Notes under the pieces: model-generated
What the model was told of the DNA's origin: nothing
Seen by the model: only the letters and a program-made list of their open reading frames with translations
The model's database searches: none
Position numbers and translations under genes: made by a program
Origin: Anaerolineaceae bacterium
Lineage (GTDB): Bacteria > Chloroflexota > Anaerolineae > Aggregatilineales > Phototrophicaceae
Assembly (NCBI GenBank): GCA_020634135.1
Contig: JACKCG010000002.1
Location: 310,001-374,000 of the forward strand
Direction of reading: 5' to 3'
DNA length: 64,000 nt
Shown here: piece after piece, positions 1-7,032 of the stretch
Layout of the letters: each line of letters starts with the position of its first letter
Position numbering within the stretch: position 1 is the stretch's first letter

Positions 1-2
1 TT

Positions 3-467
3 GTCCCCACCTATCAACTGTTGGCCGACCTGCGCTGGATTGATACTTTCCAGGGGTTGACCGTGCCATTCTTCGCCAGCGCAACCGGAATTCTGTTATT
101 TCTCCAGTTCTTCCGCACGCTTTCGCCTGATCTGGCGGACGCTGCGCGGGTAGATGGGGCAGGGCCGATTCACTTTCTGTTCCGCATCCTGATTCCGATT
201 TCACGCACCAATATCGGGGCGCTGTTCCTGATTGAATTCATCTATATGTGGAATCAGTACCTGTGGCCGCTGCTGGTCGCCAATTCAGTAGATACGCGCC
301 AGGTGCAAATCGGCATCAAGCAGTTGATCGCCACCGATGCCGTGATTGACTGGGGCGTGCTGATGGCCGGGACGGTGATGGTGATTATTCCGCCGCTGGT
401 GGTGCTATTGGTGCTGCAACGCAGCCTGATGGCCGGGCTAAGTGCCGGAGACGAGGGGATTCGATGA
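3..467 (+). CDS. ABC transporter permease, MalG/UgpE type (3' part)
   Basis: The reading frame is open from the window edge, so only the last 154 residues are seen. This is an inner-membrane subunit of a carbohydrate or glycerol-3-phosphate ABC importer. It carries the cytoplasmic EAA-loop signature that docks on the ATPase, seen as DAARVDGAG followed by RILIPI, then the WNQYLWPLL stretch typical of UgpE/MalG proteins and a last membrane helix near the C-terminus. The start is outside the window. The stop overlaps the next ATG (ATGA), so the two genes are translationally coupled. The substrate cannot be read from this part; the UgpE-like sequence only suggests glycerol-3-phosphate or a related sugar. 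Confidence 0.88.
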   Translation, partial: VPTYQLLADLRWIDTFQGLTVPFFASATGILLFLQFFRTLSPDLADAARVDGAGPIHFLFRILIPISRTNIGALFLIEFIYMWNQYLWPLLVANSVDTRQVQIGIKQLIATDAVIDWGVLMAGTVMVIIPPLVVLLVLQRSLMAGLSAGDEGIR

Positions 468-1273
468 CGCGGGGTCTGGCCGAGATACGCGGCTTCCTGC
501 TCGATATGGATGGCACGCTTTATCTGAGCGACCATCTGCTGCCCGGTGCGCGGGACTTTCTCGACTATACGGCACGGGCTGGACTCCCGGTGCTGTTCCT
601 GACCAATAACTCATCTAAGAACCGGGATTCCTATGTGCGGAAAATCGCGGGGATGGGGCTGACCGTCCCCGCCGAGCAGATTCTGACCTCCGGGGAAGCG
701 ACGGCGCTCTACCTGCGTGAACAGTCCCCCGGTGCGCGGGTGGCGCTGTTCGGCACGCCGGAACTCGAACAGGAATTCGCCGGATATGGCTTCACCCTGA
801 CGATGGACGCGCCCGATTATGTGGTGCTGGGCTTCGATATGACGCTTGATTACGCCAAGCTCACCCGGTTGTGTGATCTGGTGCGGGCGGGGCTGCCGTA
901 TATCGTCACGCATCCCGACTACAACTGCCCGGTCAAAGGGGGATTCATCCCGGATATTGGCGCGATGATGGCCTTTGTCCACGCCTCCACCGGGCGCGAG
1001 GCGGACGTGATTATCGGCAAGCCCAACCGGCACATCCTGGATATGGCAGCGCTGCGCCTGGGACTGCCCTTAGAAGCGATTGCGATGGTGGGTGACCGGC
1101 TGTATACCGATATTGCGATGGGGGCTGCCGCGCCGATCCAGACCGTCCTGGTACTCAGTGGCGAGACGAAAGCCGGAGACATCCCTGACAGTCCATTTCA
1201 GCCGGATCATGTGTTCGCCAACCTGGGCGCGCTGGGCGAGGCGCTGCGGGCCGTAAAATCGCCGGAGATGTAA
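464..1273 (+). CDS. HAD-IIA family phosphatase (NagD-like)
   Basis: A 269-residue cytoplasmic phosphatase of the haloacid dehalogenase superfamily, subclass IIA (NagD, 4-nitrophenylphosphatase, glycerol- or glycolate-phosphatases). All four motifs are visible: DMDGTLY near residue 14 (nucleophile Asp14, acid Asp16), TNNSSK near 47, the Lys of GKPNRHIL near 186, and GDRLYTDI near 210 for Mg2+. Length and the C1-less, C2-capped layout fit the family. The start overlaps the permease stop by 4 nt. Coupling to a sugar/glycerol-phosphate importer suggests it dephosphorylates the imported compound, but this is inferred from context only. Confidence 0.9.
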   Translation: MTRGLAEIRGFLLDMDGTLYLSDHLLPGARDFLDYTARAGLPVLFLTNNSSKNRDSYVRKIAGMGLTVPAEQILTSGEATALYLREQSPGARVALFGTPELEQEFAGYGFTLTMDAPDYVVLGFDMTLDYAKLTRLCDLVRAGLPYIVTHPDYNCPVKGGFIPDIGAMMAFVHASTGREADVIIGKPNRHILDMAALRLGLPLEAIAMVGDRLYTDIAMGAAAPIQTVLVLSGETKAGDIPDSPFQPDHVFANLGALGEALRAVKSPEM

Positions 1274-1282
1274 TGTGTAAGA

Positions 1283-1314
1283 AGAAACCGCGTCTCAATC
1301 GGGACGCGGTTTCT
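1283..1314. terminator. Hairpin after the HAD gene
   Basis: A perfect 12-bp stem (1283-1294 with 1303-1314) around an 8-nt loop starts 10 nt after the HAD stop codon. There is no long T-run on the + side, so termination may be weak or depend on the stem alone. Confidence 0.6.
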
Positions 1315-1692
1315 GGTATTTATCCAGTATGCATAGTCACATTATTGTCCGCCCCTCTGCACCCATCATCAGGCGTGGCTGTGGGGCGCCGGGGCAGTTG
1401 GCATCCTCCTGCGCCAGTATCCCCGCCACAAAGCCCAGCATACTCAACACATATAAGCCTGTGAATAAGAAAGACCAGCATTTTTTCAATTTGCCTCTCC
1501 TTTGTGAGCGTGCAAACAGGGTGAAATACTCCCAATCGATTCTATATACGGATTTCAAAATCGCGCTACAGGTTTTCGGTTCATGTCCCGGCAGCAGGTC
1601 GCCGAAAGGCTGGCCCGGCTTGCATTTACCGCCATTGACAAGCCCCGGCCTATTCGCTAGAATGCCCTTTACCGGTTGAGCGAAAATGCGTC
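1315..1692. other. Intergenic stretch, no gene seen
   Basis: About 380 nt between the HAD terminator and the tRNA promoter. Several short frames are open on both strands but overlap each other, lack ribosome binding sites and resemble nothing known. I see no RNA gene or repeat here. Confidence 0.6.
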
Positions 1693-1722
1693 TTGAAGCG
1701 TGTTTCCCCTGCGTGGTATAAT
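1693..1722 (+). promoter_or_regulatory. Sigma70-type promoter of the tRNA/rpmG cluster
   Basis: TTGAAG at 1693-1698 and a perfect TATAAT at 1717-1722 are separated by 18 nt. Transcription would start around 1729, just ahead of tRNA-Thr at 1736. Confidence 0.7.
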
Positions 1723-1735
1723 GCTCTTTGAGAGC

Positions 1736-1808
1736 GCCACCATAGCTCAGCTGGCAGAGCGTTCGCCTTGTAAGCGAAATGTCGTGAGTTCGAATCTCAC
1801 TGGTGGCT
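1736..1808 (+). tRNA. tRNA-Thr (anticodon UGU)
   Basis: 73 nt with a 7-bp acceptor stem (1736-1742 with 1801-1807), a D-arm with AGCTCAG, an anticodon stem TTCGC/GCGAA around loop CTTGTAA (anticodon TGT at 1769-1771) and a T-arm with TTCGAAT. CCA is not encoded. It is the first gene of the cluster. Confidence 0.97.
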
Positions 1809-1826
1809 TGCAGTTAAACAATTCAT

Positions 1827-1910
1827 GGGTCCGTGTCCCGAGTGGCAAAGGGGAGGGACTGTAAATCCCTTGCGCGACGCGCTTCGTTGGTTCGAGTCCA
1901 ACCGGGCCCA
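1827..1910 (+). tRNA. tRNA-Tyr (anticodon GUA)
   Basis: 84 nt, class II tRNA with a long variable arm. The acceptor stem is 1827-1833 with 1903-1909 (one G-U pair). The anticodon stem AGGGA/TCCCT encloses CTGTAAA, with anticodon GTA at 1861-1863. The T-loop is TTCGAGT. CCA is not encoded. Confidence 0.97.
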
Positions 1911-1924
1911 CTATTATTCGAGAT

Positions 1925-1997
1925 GCCTTTGTAGCTCAGTCGGCAGAGCACACCCTTGGTAAGGGTGAGGTCACGGGTTCGAATCCCGTCAAAGGCT
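1925..1997 (+). tRNA. tRNA-Thr (anticodon GGU)
   Basis: 73 nt. The acceptor stem is 1925-1931 with 1990-1996, the anticodon stem CACCC/GGGTG encloses TTGGTAA (anticodon GGT at 1958-1960) and the T-loop is TTCGAAT. CCA is not encoded. This is the second Thr isoacceptor in the cluster. Confidence 0.97.
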
Positions 1998-2038
1998 TTG
2001 GTGTATTTTTGCCAGTAGGAAGTTAAGCGAGGAATAAC

Positions 2039-2200
2039 GTGGCGAAGAAGGGCAACCGGATTCTAGTTAAAATGCGTAGCACGGAAAGCGGCCACATTTA
2101 CTATACGCAGAAGAACCGCCGCAATGATACGCAGCGGCTGGAACTGCGGAAGTATGACCCCTATGTGCGCCGCCATGTGATCTACAAGGAAGCGAAATAA
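2039..2200 (+). CDS. rpmG: 50S ribosomal protein L33
   Basis: A 53-residue basic protein beginning with GTG (VAKKGNRILVKM) and containing the L33 core STESGHIYYTQKN and RRNDTQRLELRKYDPYVRRH. It is a component of the large ribosomal subunit near the E site. There are no CXXC pairs, so this is the zinc-independent form. GAGG at 2029-2032 supports the GTG start. It lies between tRNA-Thr and tRNA-Trp, and rpmG next to tRNA-Trp, secE and nusG is a common bacterial arrangement. It is probably co-transcribed with the tRNAs from 1693. Confidence 0.95.
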   Translation: MAKKGNRILVKMRSTESGHIYYTQKNRRNDTQRLELRKYDPYVRRHVIYKEAK

Positions 2201-2213
2201 CGCTTCACAACAC

Positions 2214-2289
2214 AGGGGAGTAGCTCAACTGGCAGAGTGGCGGTCTCCAAAACCGTAGGTTCCGGGTTCGATTCCTGGCTCCCCTGCCA
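2214..2289 (+). tRNA. tRNA-Trp (anticodon CCA)
   Basis: The acceptor stem AGGGGAG/CTCCCCT (2214-2220 with 2279-2285) is perfect. The anticodon loop CTCCAAA has anticodon CCA at 2247-2249 and the T-loop is TTCGATT. Unlike the other three tRNAs, CCA is encoded (2287-2289) after discriminator G2286. Confidence 0.97.
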
Positions 2290-2301
2290 TGTTCTTCTAA
2301 G

Positions 2302-2330
2302 CACCGTCCCCCGCAGGAGACGGTGTTTTT
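2302..2330 (+). terminator. Rho-independent terminator after tRNA-Trp
   Basis: The stem CACCGTC (2302-2308) pairs with GACGGTG (2319-2325) and is followed directly by TTTTT. It would end the tRNA/rpmG transcript and make secE depend on read-through or its own promoter. Confidence 0.8.
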
Positions 2331-2361
2331 AAACTATGAGTCACTAGCCAGGAGTACGGGG

Positions 2362-2844
2362 ATGTCTGTTAATAAGACACTGGAAGAAAAATCCAAACGC
2401 CGCGGGAAGCGTAAACCGGGAGCCGAGCCGGTTGAATCAGTTGATGCGCAGGATGATGAACTGATGGCCGAAAGCCGGGGTATTACCGAGGGCAAAGGCC
2501 GCCCGACGCCGAGCCGCCGCGCCCTGGTCGAAGTCGAAACGAAGGAACGCGGAAACGTCGTCACCCGTCCTTTCTTGGCTCTGGGCGATTATCTGGACGG
2601 CGTGCGTTCGGAAATCGCCAAAGTTGCCTGGCCGACCCGCGAGGAGGTCATCCGCCTGACCTGGATAGTTCTGGCGGCGACGATTGCCGCTGCTATTGCA
2701 TTGGGTGTCATCGCGTTGATCTTCTCTGAACTGTTTGTGGCCGGGCTGAACCAACCCGTGATCTTCATTGTCATCACTGTCGCGGTGGTGGTTATTCTGG
2801 CGGTTTATCTGCGGCGCAGCAACCGCAGTACCTCCGGCTACTAG
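2362..2844 (+). CDS. secE: Preprotein translocase subunit SecE
   Basis: The clamp subunit of the SecYEG channel in the plasma membrane. The core is in the second half: an amphipathic helix with EIAKVAWPTREEVIRLTW (about residues 89-106) leading into a membrane helix. The start is ATG 2362 because AGGAG lies at 2350-2354; a GTG 39 nt upstream falls in the terminator. With 160 residues it is long for a single-TM SecE. It has a charged, Lys/Arg/Glu-rich N-terminal extension of about 75 residues, and a second hydrophobic segment (PVIFIVITVAVVVILAVYL) after the usual helix. nusG follows, as is normal. Confidence 0.93.
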   Translation: MSVNKTLEEKSKRRGKRKPGAEPVESVDAQDDELMAESRGITEGKGRPTPSRRALVEVETKERGNVVTRPFLALGDYLDGVRSEIAKVAWPTREEVIRLTWIVLAATIAAAIALGVIALIFSELFVAGLNQPVIFIVITVAVVVILAVYLRRSNRSTSGY

Positions 2845-2875
2845 TGATGTGTAAGAGTTGAGTGAGATATATTTT

Positions 2876-3544
2876 ATGGCAAATGACGCAGATTTTCGGG
2901 AGGAAAACGACTACGACCCGGAACCGGTGTATCTGGATAACCAGCAAACGGATAGTGATGCCTTGCTTGATGACGCAGCGCCGGGTATCCTCGACCAGAT
3001 CATGGATGAAACCACCGGTCAGAAGTTGTGGTACGTAGTTCACTGCTACTCCGGTTACGAGAACAAAGTGCGCCATGCCATCGAACAGCGCATCGAAACA
3101 ATGGGGATGCGCGATAAAATCTTTGATGTCATCGTCCCCACTGAAGAAGAAATCGAGATCAAAGATGGGAAACGGCGCAATATCGAAAAGCGTGTCTTCC
3201 CCGGCTATATCCTGGTTGAAATGAAGATGGATGAAGACTCCTGGTATGTGGTACGAAACACGCCAGGAGTGACTGGTTTTGTCGGCATGGGCAACGACCC
3301 GACCCCGCTGCGGCCTGAAGAGGTCAAGGCGATTATGGATCGGATGCTCGCCGAAGGTGGCCCGAAAGTGAAACCCAAATTCAAAGTGGGTGAGAAGGTG
3401 CGGATTATTGATGGTCCGTTCAATGACTTTATCGGCACGGTGGCGCTCATAGAAGCAGATAAGCAAAAAGTGCGCGTCATGGTGAACTTCTTCGGGCGCG
3501 ACACGCCGGTGGAACTGGACTTCCTGGAAGTGGAGAAGGTCTAG
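2876..3544 (+). CDS. nusG: Transcription termination/antitermination protein NusG
   Basis: Binds RNA polymerase and links it to Rho or the ribosome. After an acidic N-terminal extension of about 48 residues (many Asp/Glu), the NGN domain begins at KLWYVVHCYSGYENKV and includes the conserved VFPGYILVEM stretch. The C-terminal KOW domain holds KVGEKVRIIDGPFNDF near residue 170. 222 residues from ATG 2876; a TTG 18 nt upstream has no spaced ribosome binding site. The gene lies between secE and rplK in the classic order. Confidence 0.95.
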   Translation: MANDADFREENDYDPEPVYLDNQQTDSDALLDDAAPGILDQIMDETTGQKLWYVVHCYSGYENKVRHAIEQRIETMGMRDKIFDVIVPTEEEIEIKDGKRRNIEKRVFPGYILVEMKMDEDSWYVVRNTPGVTGFVGMGNDPTPLRPEEVKAIMDRMLAEGGPKVKPKFKVGEKVRIIDGPFNDFIGTVALIEADKQKVRVMVNFFGRDTPVELDFLEVEKV

Positions 3545-3546
3545 AC

Positions 3547-3702
3547 GGCGGCCAGCTCAGCTATAGGCCGCCTGCTGCAATACAGAATGCTCACATGGGG
3601 CAAGAACAGCTTGCCCCTGTTGTTGGAAAGCCAATATCCCTAAAATAGTGGATAGTTCCTGACCAAAAAACAAAACGGCTGTGTGGCATACCCTTAGCCA
3701 CA
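3547..3702 (+). promoter_or_regulatory. Structured rplK leader (three hairpins)
   Basis: Between nusG and rplK there are three strong stems: GGCGGCC/GGCCGCC (3547-3553 with 3566-3572), GGGGCAAG/CTTGCCCC (3597-3604 with 3610-3617, 5-nt loop) and TGTGGC/GCCACA (3682-3687 with 3697-3702). None is followed by a T-run. The first may attenuate or process the nusG message and the others may control rplK; the roles are inferred. Confidence 0.45.
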
Positions 3703-3725
3703 AGCGGAACCAAACGAGGAAAATC

Positions 3726-4151
3726 ATGGCGAAGAAAATCAAAGCAATTGTCAAGCTGCAAATCCAGGCTGGCAAGGCCAACCCGGCACCGCCTATTGGC
3801 CCGGCATTGGCGCAGCACGGCATCAACCTGATGCAGTTCTGCAAAGAGTACAATGCCCGCACCAGCAACCGTATGGGGGAGATTATCCCGGCTGAGATCA
3901 CGATTTTCAGCGATAGCTCCTTCAAGTTCAACCTGAAAAGCCCCCCCACCGCTTTCCTGATTAAGAAAGCCGCCGGGTTGGAGCACGGGTCCAGCGTTCC
4001 GCATCTCGAGAAGGTCGGCAAACTTACCCGCAAGCAGGTGCAGGAAATCGCGGAAATCAAGCTCAAAGATATGAATGCCAACGATATTGAAGGGGCTATG
4101 CGCCAGATCGAAGGCACAGCCCGGCAGATGGGCGTCGAAATCGAAGGCTAA
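3726..4151 (+). CDS. rplK: 50S ribosomal protein L11
   Basis: 141 residues, the normal length. L11 forms the GTPase-associated centre of the large subunit with the 23S rRNA. The N-terminal domain shows KLQIQAGKANPAPPIGPALA and the C-terminal RNA-binding domain shows the KDMNANDIEGAMRQIEGTAR type stretch. The start is ATG 3726 (MAKKIKAIVKL) with AGGA at 3717-3720; an in-frame ATG 45 nt upstream encodes a sequence unlike L11 and is rejected. rplA follows 100 nt downstream. Confidence 0.97.
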   Translation: MAKKIKAIVKLQIQAGKANPAPPIGPALAQHGINLMQFCKEYNARTSNRMGEIIPAEITIFSDSSFKFNLKSPPTAFLIKKAAGLEHGSSVPHLEKVGKLTRKQVQEIAEIKLKDMNANDIEGAMRQIEGTARQMGVEIEG

Positions 4152-4165
4152 AAGACATGCGTTGA

Positions 4166-4242
4166 ATCCGCAGGTGTGCGGATAAACAATCAATCGATTC
4201 TAGTTGTGTGGGAGGGCGAGCCACGCCCGCGAACCACAGGAG
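4166..4242 (+). promoter_or_regulatory. rplA leader: putative L1-binding autoregulatory site
   Basis: A perfect 7-bp hairpin (4166-4172 with 4177-4183) is followed by a two-part structure. The outer helix TGTGG (4207-4211) pairs with CCACA (4234-4238), an asymmetric internal loop follows (GA opposite GCGAA), and the inner helix GGGCG (4214-4218) pairs with CGCCC (4224-4228). The layout, with GTGGGAG on the 5' side, is like known L1 target sites in rRNA and mRNA. The outer helix reaches the first base of the AGGAG ribosome binding site (4238-4242), so L1 binding could block rplA translation. Confidence 0.55.
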
Positions 4243-4251
4243 AAAAACAAC

Positions 4252-4956
4252 ATGGCAAAACACGGCAAACGTTTTACAGAAGCCCTCAAACAGATTGACC
4301 GCGATAAAAACTACTCATTGGAAGAAGCTGTCGCGCTGAGCAAGAAACTGGCAAATTCCAAGTTTGATGAAACCATTGAACTGCATTTTCGCCTGGGGAT
4401 TGACCCGCGCCACAGTGACCAGCAGGTACGCAGCACCGTGATGCTGCCGCACGGCCTGGGTAAAACAGTTCGGGTACTCGTATTCGCTGAAGGCGAAGAT
4501 GCCCACGCCGCTGAAGCCGCTGGGGCTGATATTATCGCTGATGACAAAGTGCTGGAGAAAATCCAGAAAGAAGGCTGGCTGGAATTCGATACAGCTATTG
4601 CCGTCCCTTCCATGATGCAGAAAGTCAGCCGGGTGGCGCGTGTCCTCGGCCCGCGTGGGTTGATGCCCAATCCGAAAGCTGGCACGGTTGTTCCGGCGGA
4701 TGACCTGGGACGTGCCATTACCGAAATGAAGGCCGGGCGTGTGGAATTCCGTAACGATAAGACGGGCAATCTGCATGTGCCAGTGGGTAAGGCCAGCTTT
4801 GATGAGCAGCGTATCTTGGAGAATGCTCAGGCGATCATTGATGCCGTGACCCGGCAGCGCCCCTCCGCAGTCAAAGGGCAGTATATCCGCCGCATCGTAC
4901 TCAGCTCCACGATGGGGCCGGGGCTGCGCCTGGAAATCGTTGGCGGCGGCGTCTAG
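4252..4956 (+). CDS. rplA: 50S ribosomal protein L1
   Basis: 234 residues, full length. L1 forms the mobile stalk at the E site and, in many bacteria, represses its own mRNA. Typical sequence: MAKHGKRFTEALKQIDRDK at the N-terminus, then VRVLVFAEGEDAHAAEAAGA, VLGPRGLMPNPKAGTVV and the C-terminal LSSTMGPGLRLE. ATG 4252 is preceded by AGGAG (4238-4242); a start 48 nt upstream would run through the leader structure. A terminator follows and rplJ/rplL are absent, so the L10/L12 genes must lie elsewhere. Confidence 0.97.
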   Translation: MAKHGKRFTEALKQIDRDKNYSLEEAVALSKKLANSKFDETIELHFRLGIDPRHSDQQVRSTVMLPHGLGKTVRVLVFAEGEDAHAAEAAGADIIADDKVLEKIQKEGWLEFDTAIAVPSMMQKVSRVARVLGPRGLMPNPKAGTVVPADDLGRAITEMKAGRVEFRNDKTGNLHVPVGKASFDEQRILENAQAIIDAVTRQRPSAVKGQYIRRIVLSSTMGPGLRLEIVGGGV

Positions 4957-4983
4957 TTTCCTTGCAATTCAGCAGTCATTTTC

Positions 4984-5008
4984 AAGGCGGCCTTCATGGC
5001 CGCTTTTT
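4984..5008 (+). terminator. Rho-independent terminator after rplA
   Basis: A stem of about 9 bp (4984-4992 with 4998-5006, one G-U pair, 5-nt loop) runs into TTTTT (5004-5008). It ends the nusG-rplK-rplA message. Confidence 0.85.
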
Positions 5009-5063
5009 CATTGTATGATAGTATGAGCGAGACACCTGAACATATAGACTGCAAAAGGCCACT

Positions 5064-5858
5064 ATGATGGATACGCCGCGTGAACGCTGGGGTGAAGGTG
5101 ATGCTTATGAGCATTTCATGGGGCGTTGGAGTCTGGAGGTTGCCGGGCATTTTCTGGATTGGCTGCGGCCTGCGCCACATCAGCACTGGCTGGATATGGG
5201 CTGCGGAACCGGCGCGCTGACAAAGACGATTGCGGCATATACACAACCGCAGTCTGTTGTAGGACTTGATCCCTCCTTTGATTTTGGGCGGTATGCCGCT
5301 CAGCAATCCATACAAGCCAGTTTTATAGTCGCAGATGGTCAATCGCTGCCGGTTCGTGATAAGGTTTTCGATACGGTTGTCAGTGGCCTTGCGCTGAATT
5401 TTATCAATCAACCGGAGCGCGCTCTGGCAGAAATGCACCGGGTTGTCAGAACTGCGGGATTAGTGGCCGCCTATGTCTGGGACTATGCGGGGAAAATGGA
5501 ATTCTTACGGTATTTCTGGGATGCCGCGTTGGAACTGGATGCCAGCGCCGTTTCGTCACATGAAGGCCATCGTTTCCCGATCTGCCAGCCGGAGTCACTT
5601 CTCCAACTCTGGCGTGGAGCCGGTTTTCATGACGTGTCTGTAATCGCGATTGATATAACCACGATATTCGATAGTTTTGAGCGTTACTGGCGGTCTTTCA
5701 CGCTGGGCAATTTCCCGGCGCCGCAGTATGTTGCATCTTTAGCGCCAAAGCCCCGCAGCAGACTCCGGGAACACTTAGGCACCCGTATTCCAATCGCAGA
5801 CGATGGTTCGATTCGTCTCACGGCACGGGTCTGGGCTGTGCGAGGTTATTCCACATAA
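5064..5858 (+). CDS. Class I SAM-dependent methyltransferase
   Basis: 264 residues, cytoplasmic. The Rossmann-fold SAM-binding motif I is LDMGCGTGALT (about residue 48), followed by the acidic strand-2 end VVGLDPSFD and the post-motif DTVVSGLALNF region. This is a Methyltransf_11/UbiE-like small-molecule methyltransferase; the substrate cannot be told. Two adjacent ATGs (5064, 5067) are possible, with AAAGG upstream. It lies 55 nt after the rplA terminator and is followed after 25 nt by the macro-domain-like gene, probably in one transcript. Confidence 0.8.
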   Translation: MMDTPRERWGEGDAYEHFMGRWSLEVAGHFLDWLRPAPHQHWLDMGCGTGALTKTIAAYTQPQSVVGLDPSFDFGRYAAQQSIQASFIVADGQSLPVRDKVFDTVVSGLALNFINQPERALAEMHRVVRTAGLVAAYVWDYAGKMEFLRYFWDAALELDASAVSSHEGHRFPICQPESLLQLWRGAGFHDVSVIAIDITTIFDSFERYWRSFTLGNFPAPQYVASLAPKPRSRLREHLGTRIPIADDGSIRLTARVWAVRGYST

Positions 5859-5883
5859 CAAATGTAAGAAAGAGCGAACCTTC

Positions 5884-6348
5884 ATGCCCATCAACTTTGT
5901 CAGCGGCGACCCTTTACTCACACGGGCACAAACCCTGGCGTTTGGCTACAATGCGAAAGGCAAGACCGAAACCACGCTTTTCATCACGCGGCTGCTTGAC
6001 CGTGCGCCGGCAGCCTTCGCCACCTACGCCAAGCAGTGCCGTTCGGGGCAAATACGGGCCGGTGGGTTATGGCTGTGGTCAGAAATGCAGCCCAATCTCC
6101 TGTTTCTTCCTGTGCGCGAGTCTGCTGGCAGCAGCACGCGCCCGCGCCACATCGAAACCGCCTTGTTGACGATTGCCCGTGACTACCGGCTGTATGGGCT
6201 GAAGAGTATCGCCGTCGCCGCCCTTGCCGATCCCCTTGACTGGCCGGCCATAAAACCCATCGTGATCCACTGGTTAGCCAGGTGTCCGCTGCCGGTGGTG
6301 GTCTATGAGAACATCATCCCTGGTGTGCTGGCAGAAGCTGAAAGCTGA
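5884..6348 (+). CDS. Divergent macro-domain-like protein
   Basis: 154 residues. The order of segments matches single-domain macro proteins of the DarG/YmdB kind: a first strand INFVSGDPLL, a loop where NAxVNxxN-type residues bind ADP-ribose (here AFGYNAKG), a helix with FATYAKQCRSGQIRAGGLW (cf. Y..xC..G...G), then RPRHIETALLTIARDY and LKSIAVAALADPLDW. Macro domains bind or hydrolyse ADP-ribose attached to proteins or nucleic acids. The usual Asn-rich binding loop is changed, so activity is uncertain. The start is ATG 5884; upstream frame extension overlaps the methyltransferase. Family assignment rests on segment order only. Confidence 0.6.
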   Translation: MPINFVSGDPLLTRAQTLAFGYNAKGKTETTLFITRLLDRAPAAFATYAKQCRSGQIRAGGLWLWSEMQPNLLFLPVRESAGSSTRPRHIETALLTIARDYRLYGLKSIAVAALADPLDWPAIKPIVIHWLARCPLPVVVYENIIPGVLAEAES

Positions 6349-6439
6349 TGACCCGGTCAGAATGGAGTGTATTTTAAATAGCGTGTTTTGGAGCTAAAAT
6401 ACAGAGAATATTCAGGGGCACTCATTGCCGAGGTTCATA

Positions 6440-6829
6440 ATGGACACTTATGAAATTAATTGGTACAACGACGAGAAAACGATCATTCTTGAACAGGTAA
6501 CAGGCCAATGGAAATGGGAAGACATCTACGCGATGATCCAGAAGCAGTTCGCCATGATGGACACAATTGAACATAAGGCGCATGTGATCCTGGTTGCCCC
6601 TGAAGGTCATATCCCCGTACCTGCCGATGCTCTGTTTCACCTTCAGAAAATTATTGGCGAGGTGCATCGTAACGAGGGTCTCAAAATCCTGGTCGGCGCG
6701 CCCAGACTGATCGAAACTCTGTTTTCGATGATCGGGCGGGTCTATAAGTTGCGTGATCTGCTGGCGGACTATGCTTTTGCCGGGTCAATGGAAGAGGCGC
6801 TGACGATTATCGAAAAGGCAGATAGTTAG
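6440..6829 (+). CDS. Conserved hypothetical, possible STAS-like fold
   Basis: 129 residues, no signal peptide or membrane helix. ATG 6440 is chosen for GAGG at 6430-6433; a TTG 15 nt upstream is less likely. The alternation YEINWYNDEKTIILEQVTG, an amphipathic helix, HVILVAPEGHIPV, a second helix and LKILVGAP looks like the beta-alpha order of SpoIIAA/STAS-like proteins, which often act as regulators by protein contacts. That is a guess from pattern only. A similar-sized protein of comparable style is encoded at 19050-19463. Confidence 0.55.
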   Translation: MDTYEINWYNDEKTIILEQVTGQWKWEDIYAMIQKQFAMMDTIEHKAHVILVAPEGHIPVPADALFHLQKIIGEVHRNEGLKILVGAPRLIETLFSMIGRVYKLRDLLADYAFAGSMEEALTIIEKADS

Positions 6830-7032
6830 CAGCGCATCAAGCTTTGCAATCCCTGACATCTCTGTTTATCCTCTGTCTCGCATGGGGTGTTCCCCTGCAC
6901 ACCCGTCCCTGCGTTCTTTTCCCTCTTTGAACCTCAGCTATTCTATGGTTGCCCCCGATACCTGGAATAAGGTAGACTGATGGTGCGAATGGGTACAAGC
7001 ACATGGGGCAGTATCTACGGGGAAAAGCGTCT

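Noticed and set aside
1329..1679. 116-codon frame between the HAD gene and the tRNAs
   Set aside because: Competing open frames on both strands, no ribosome binding site and no recognisable protein features.
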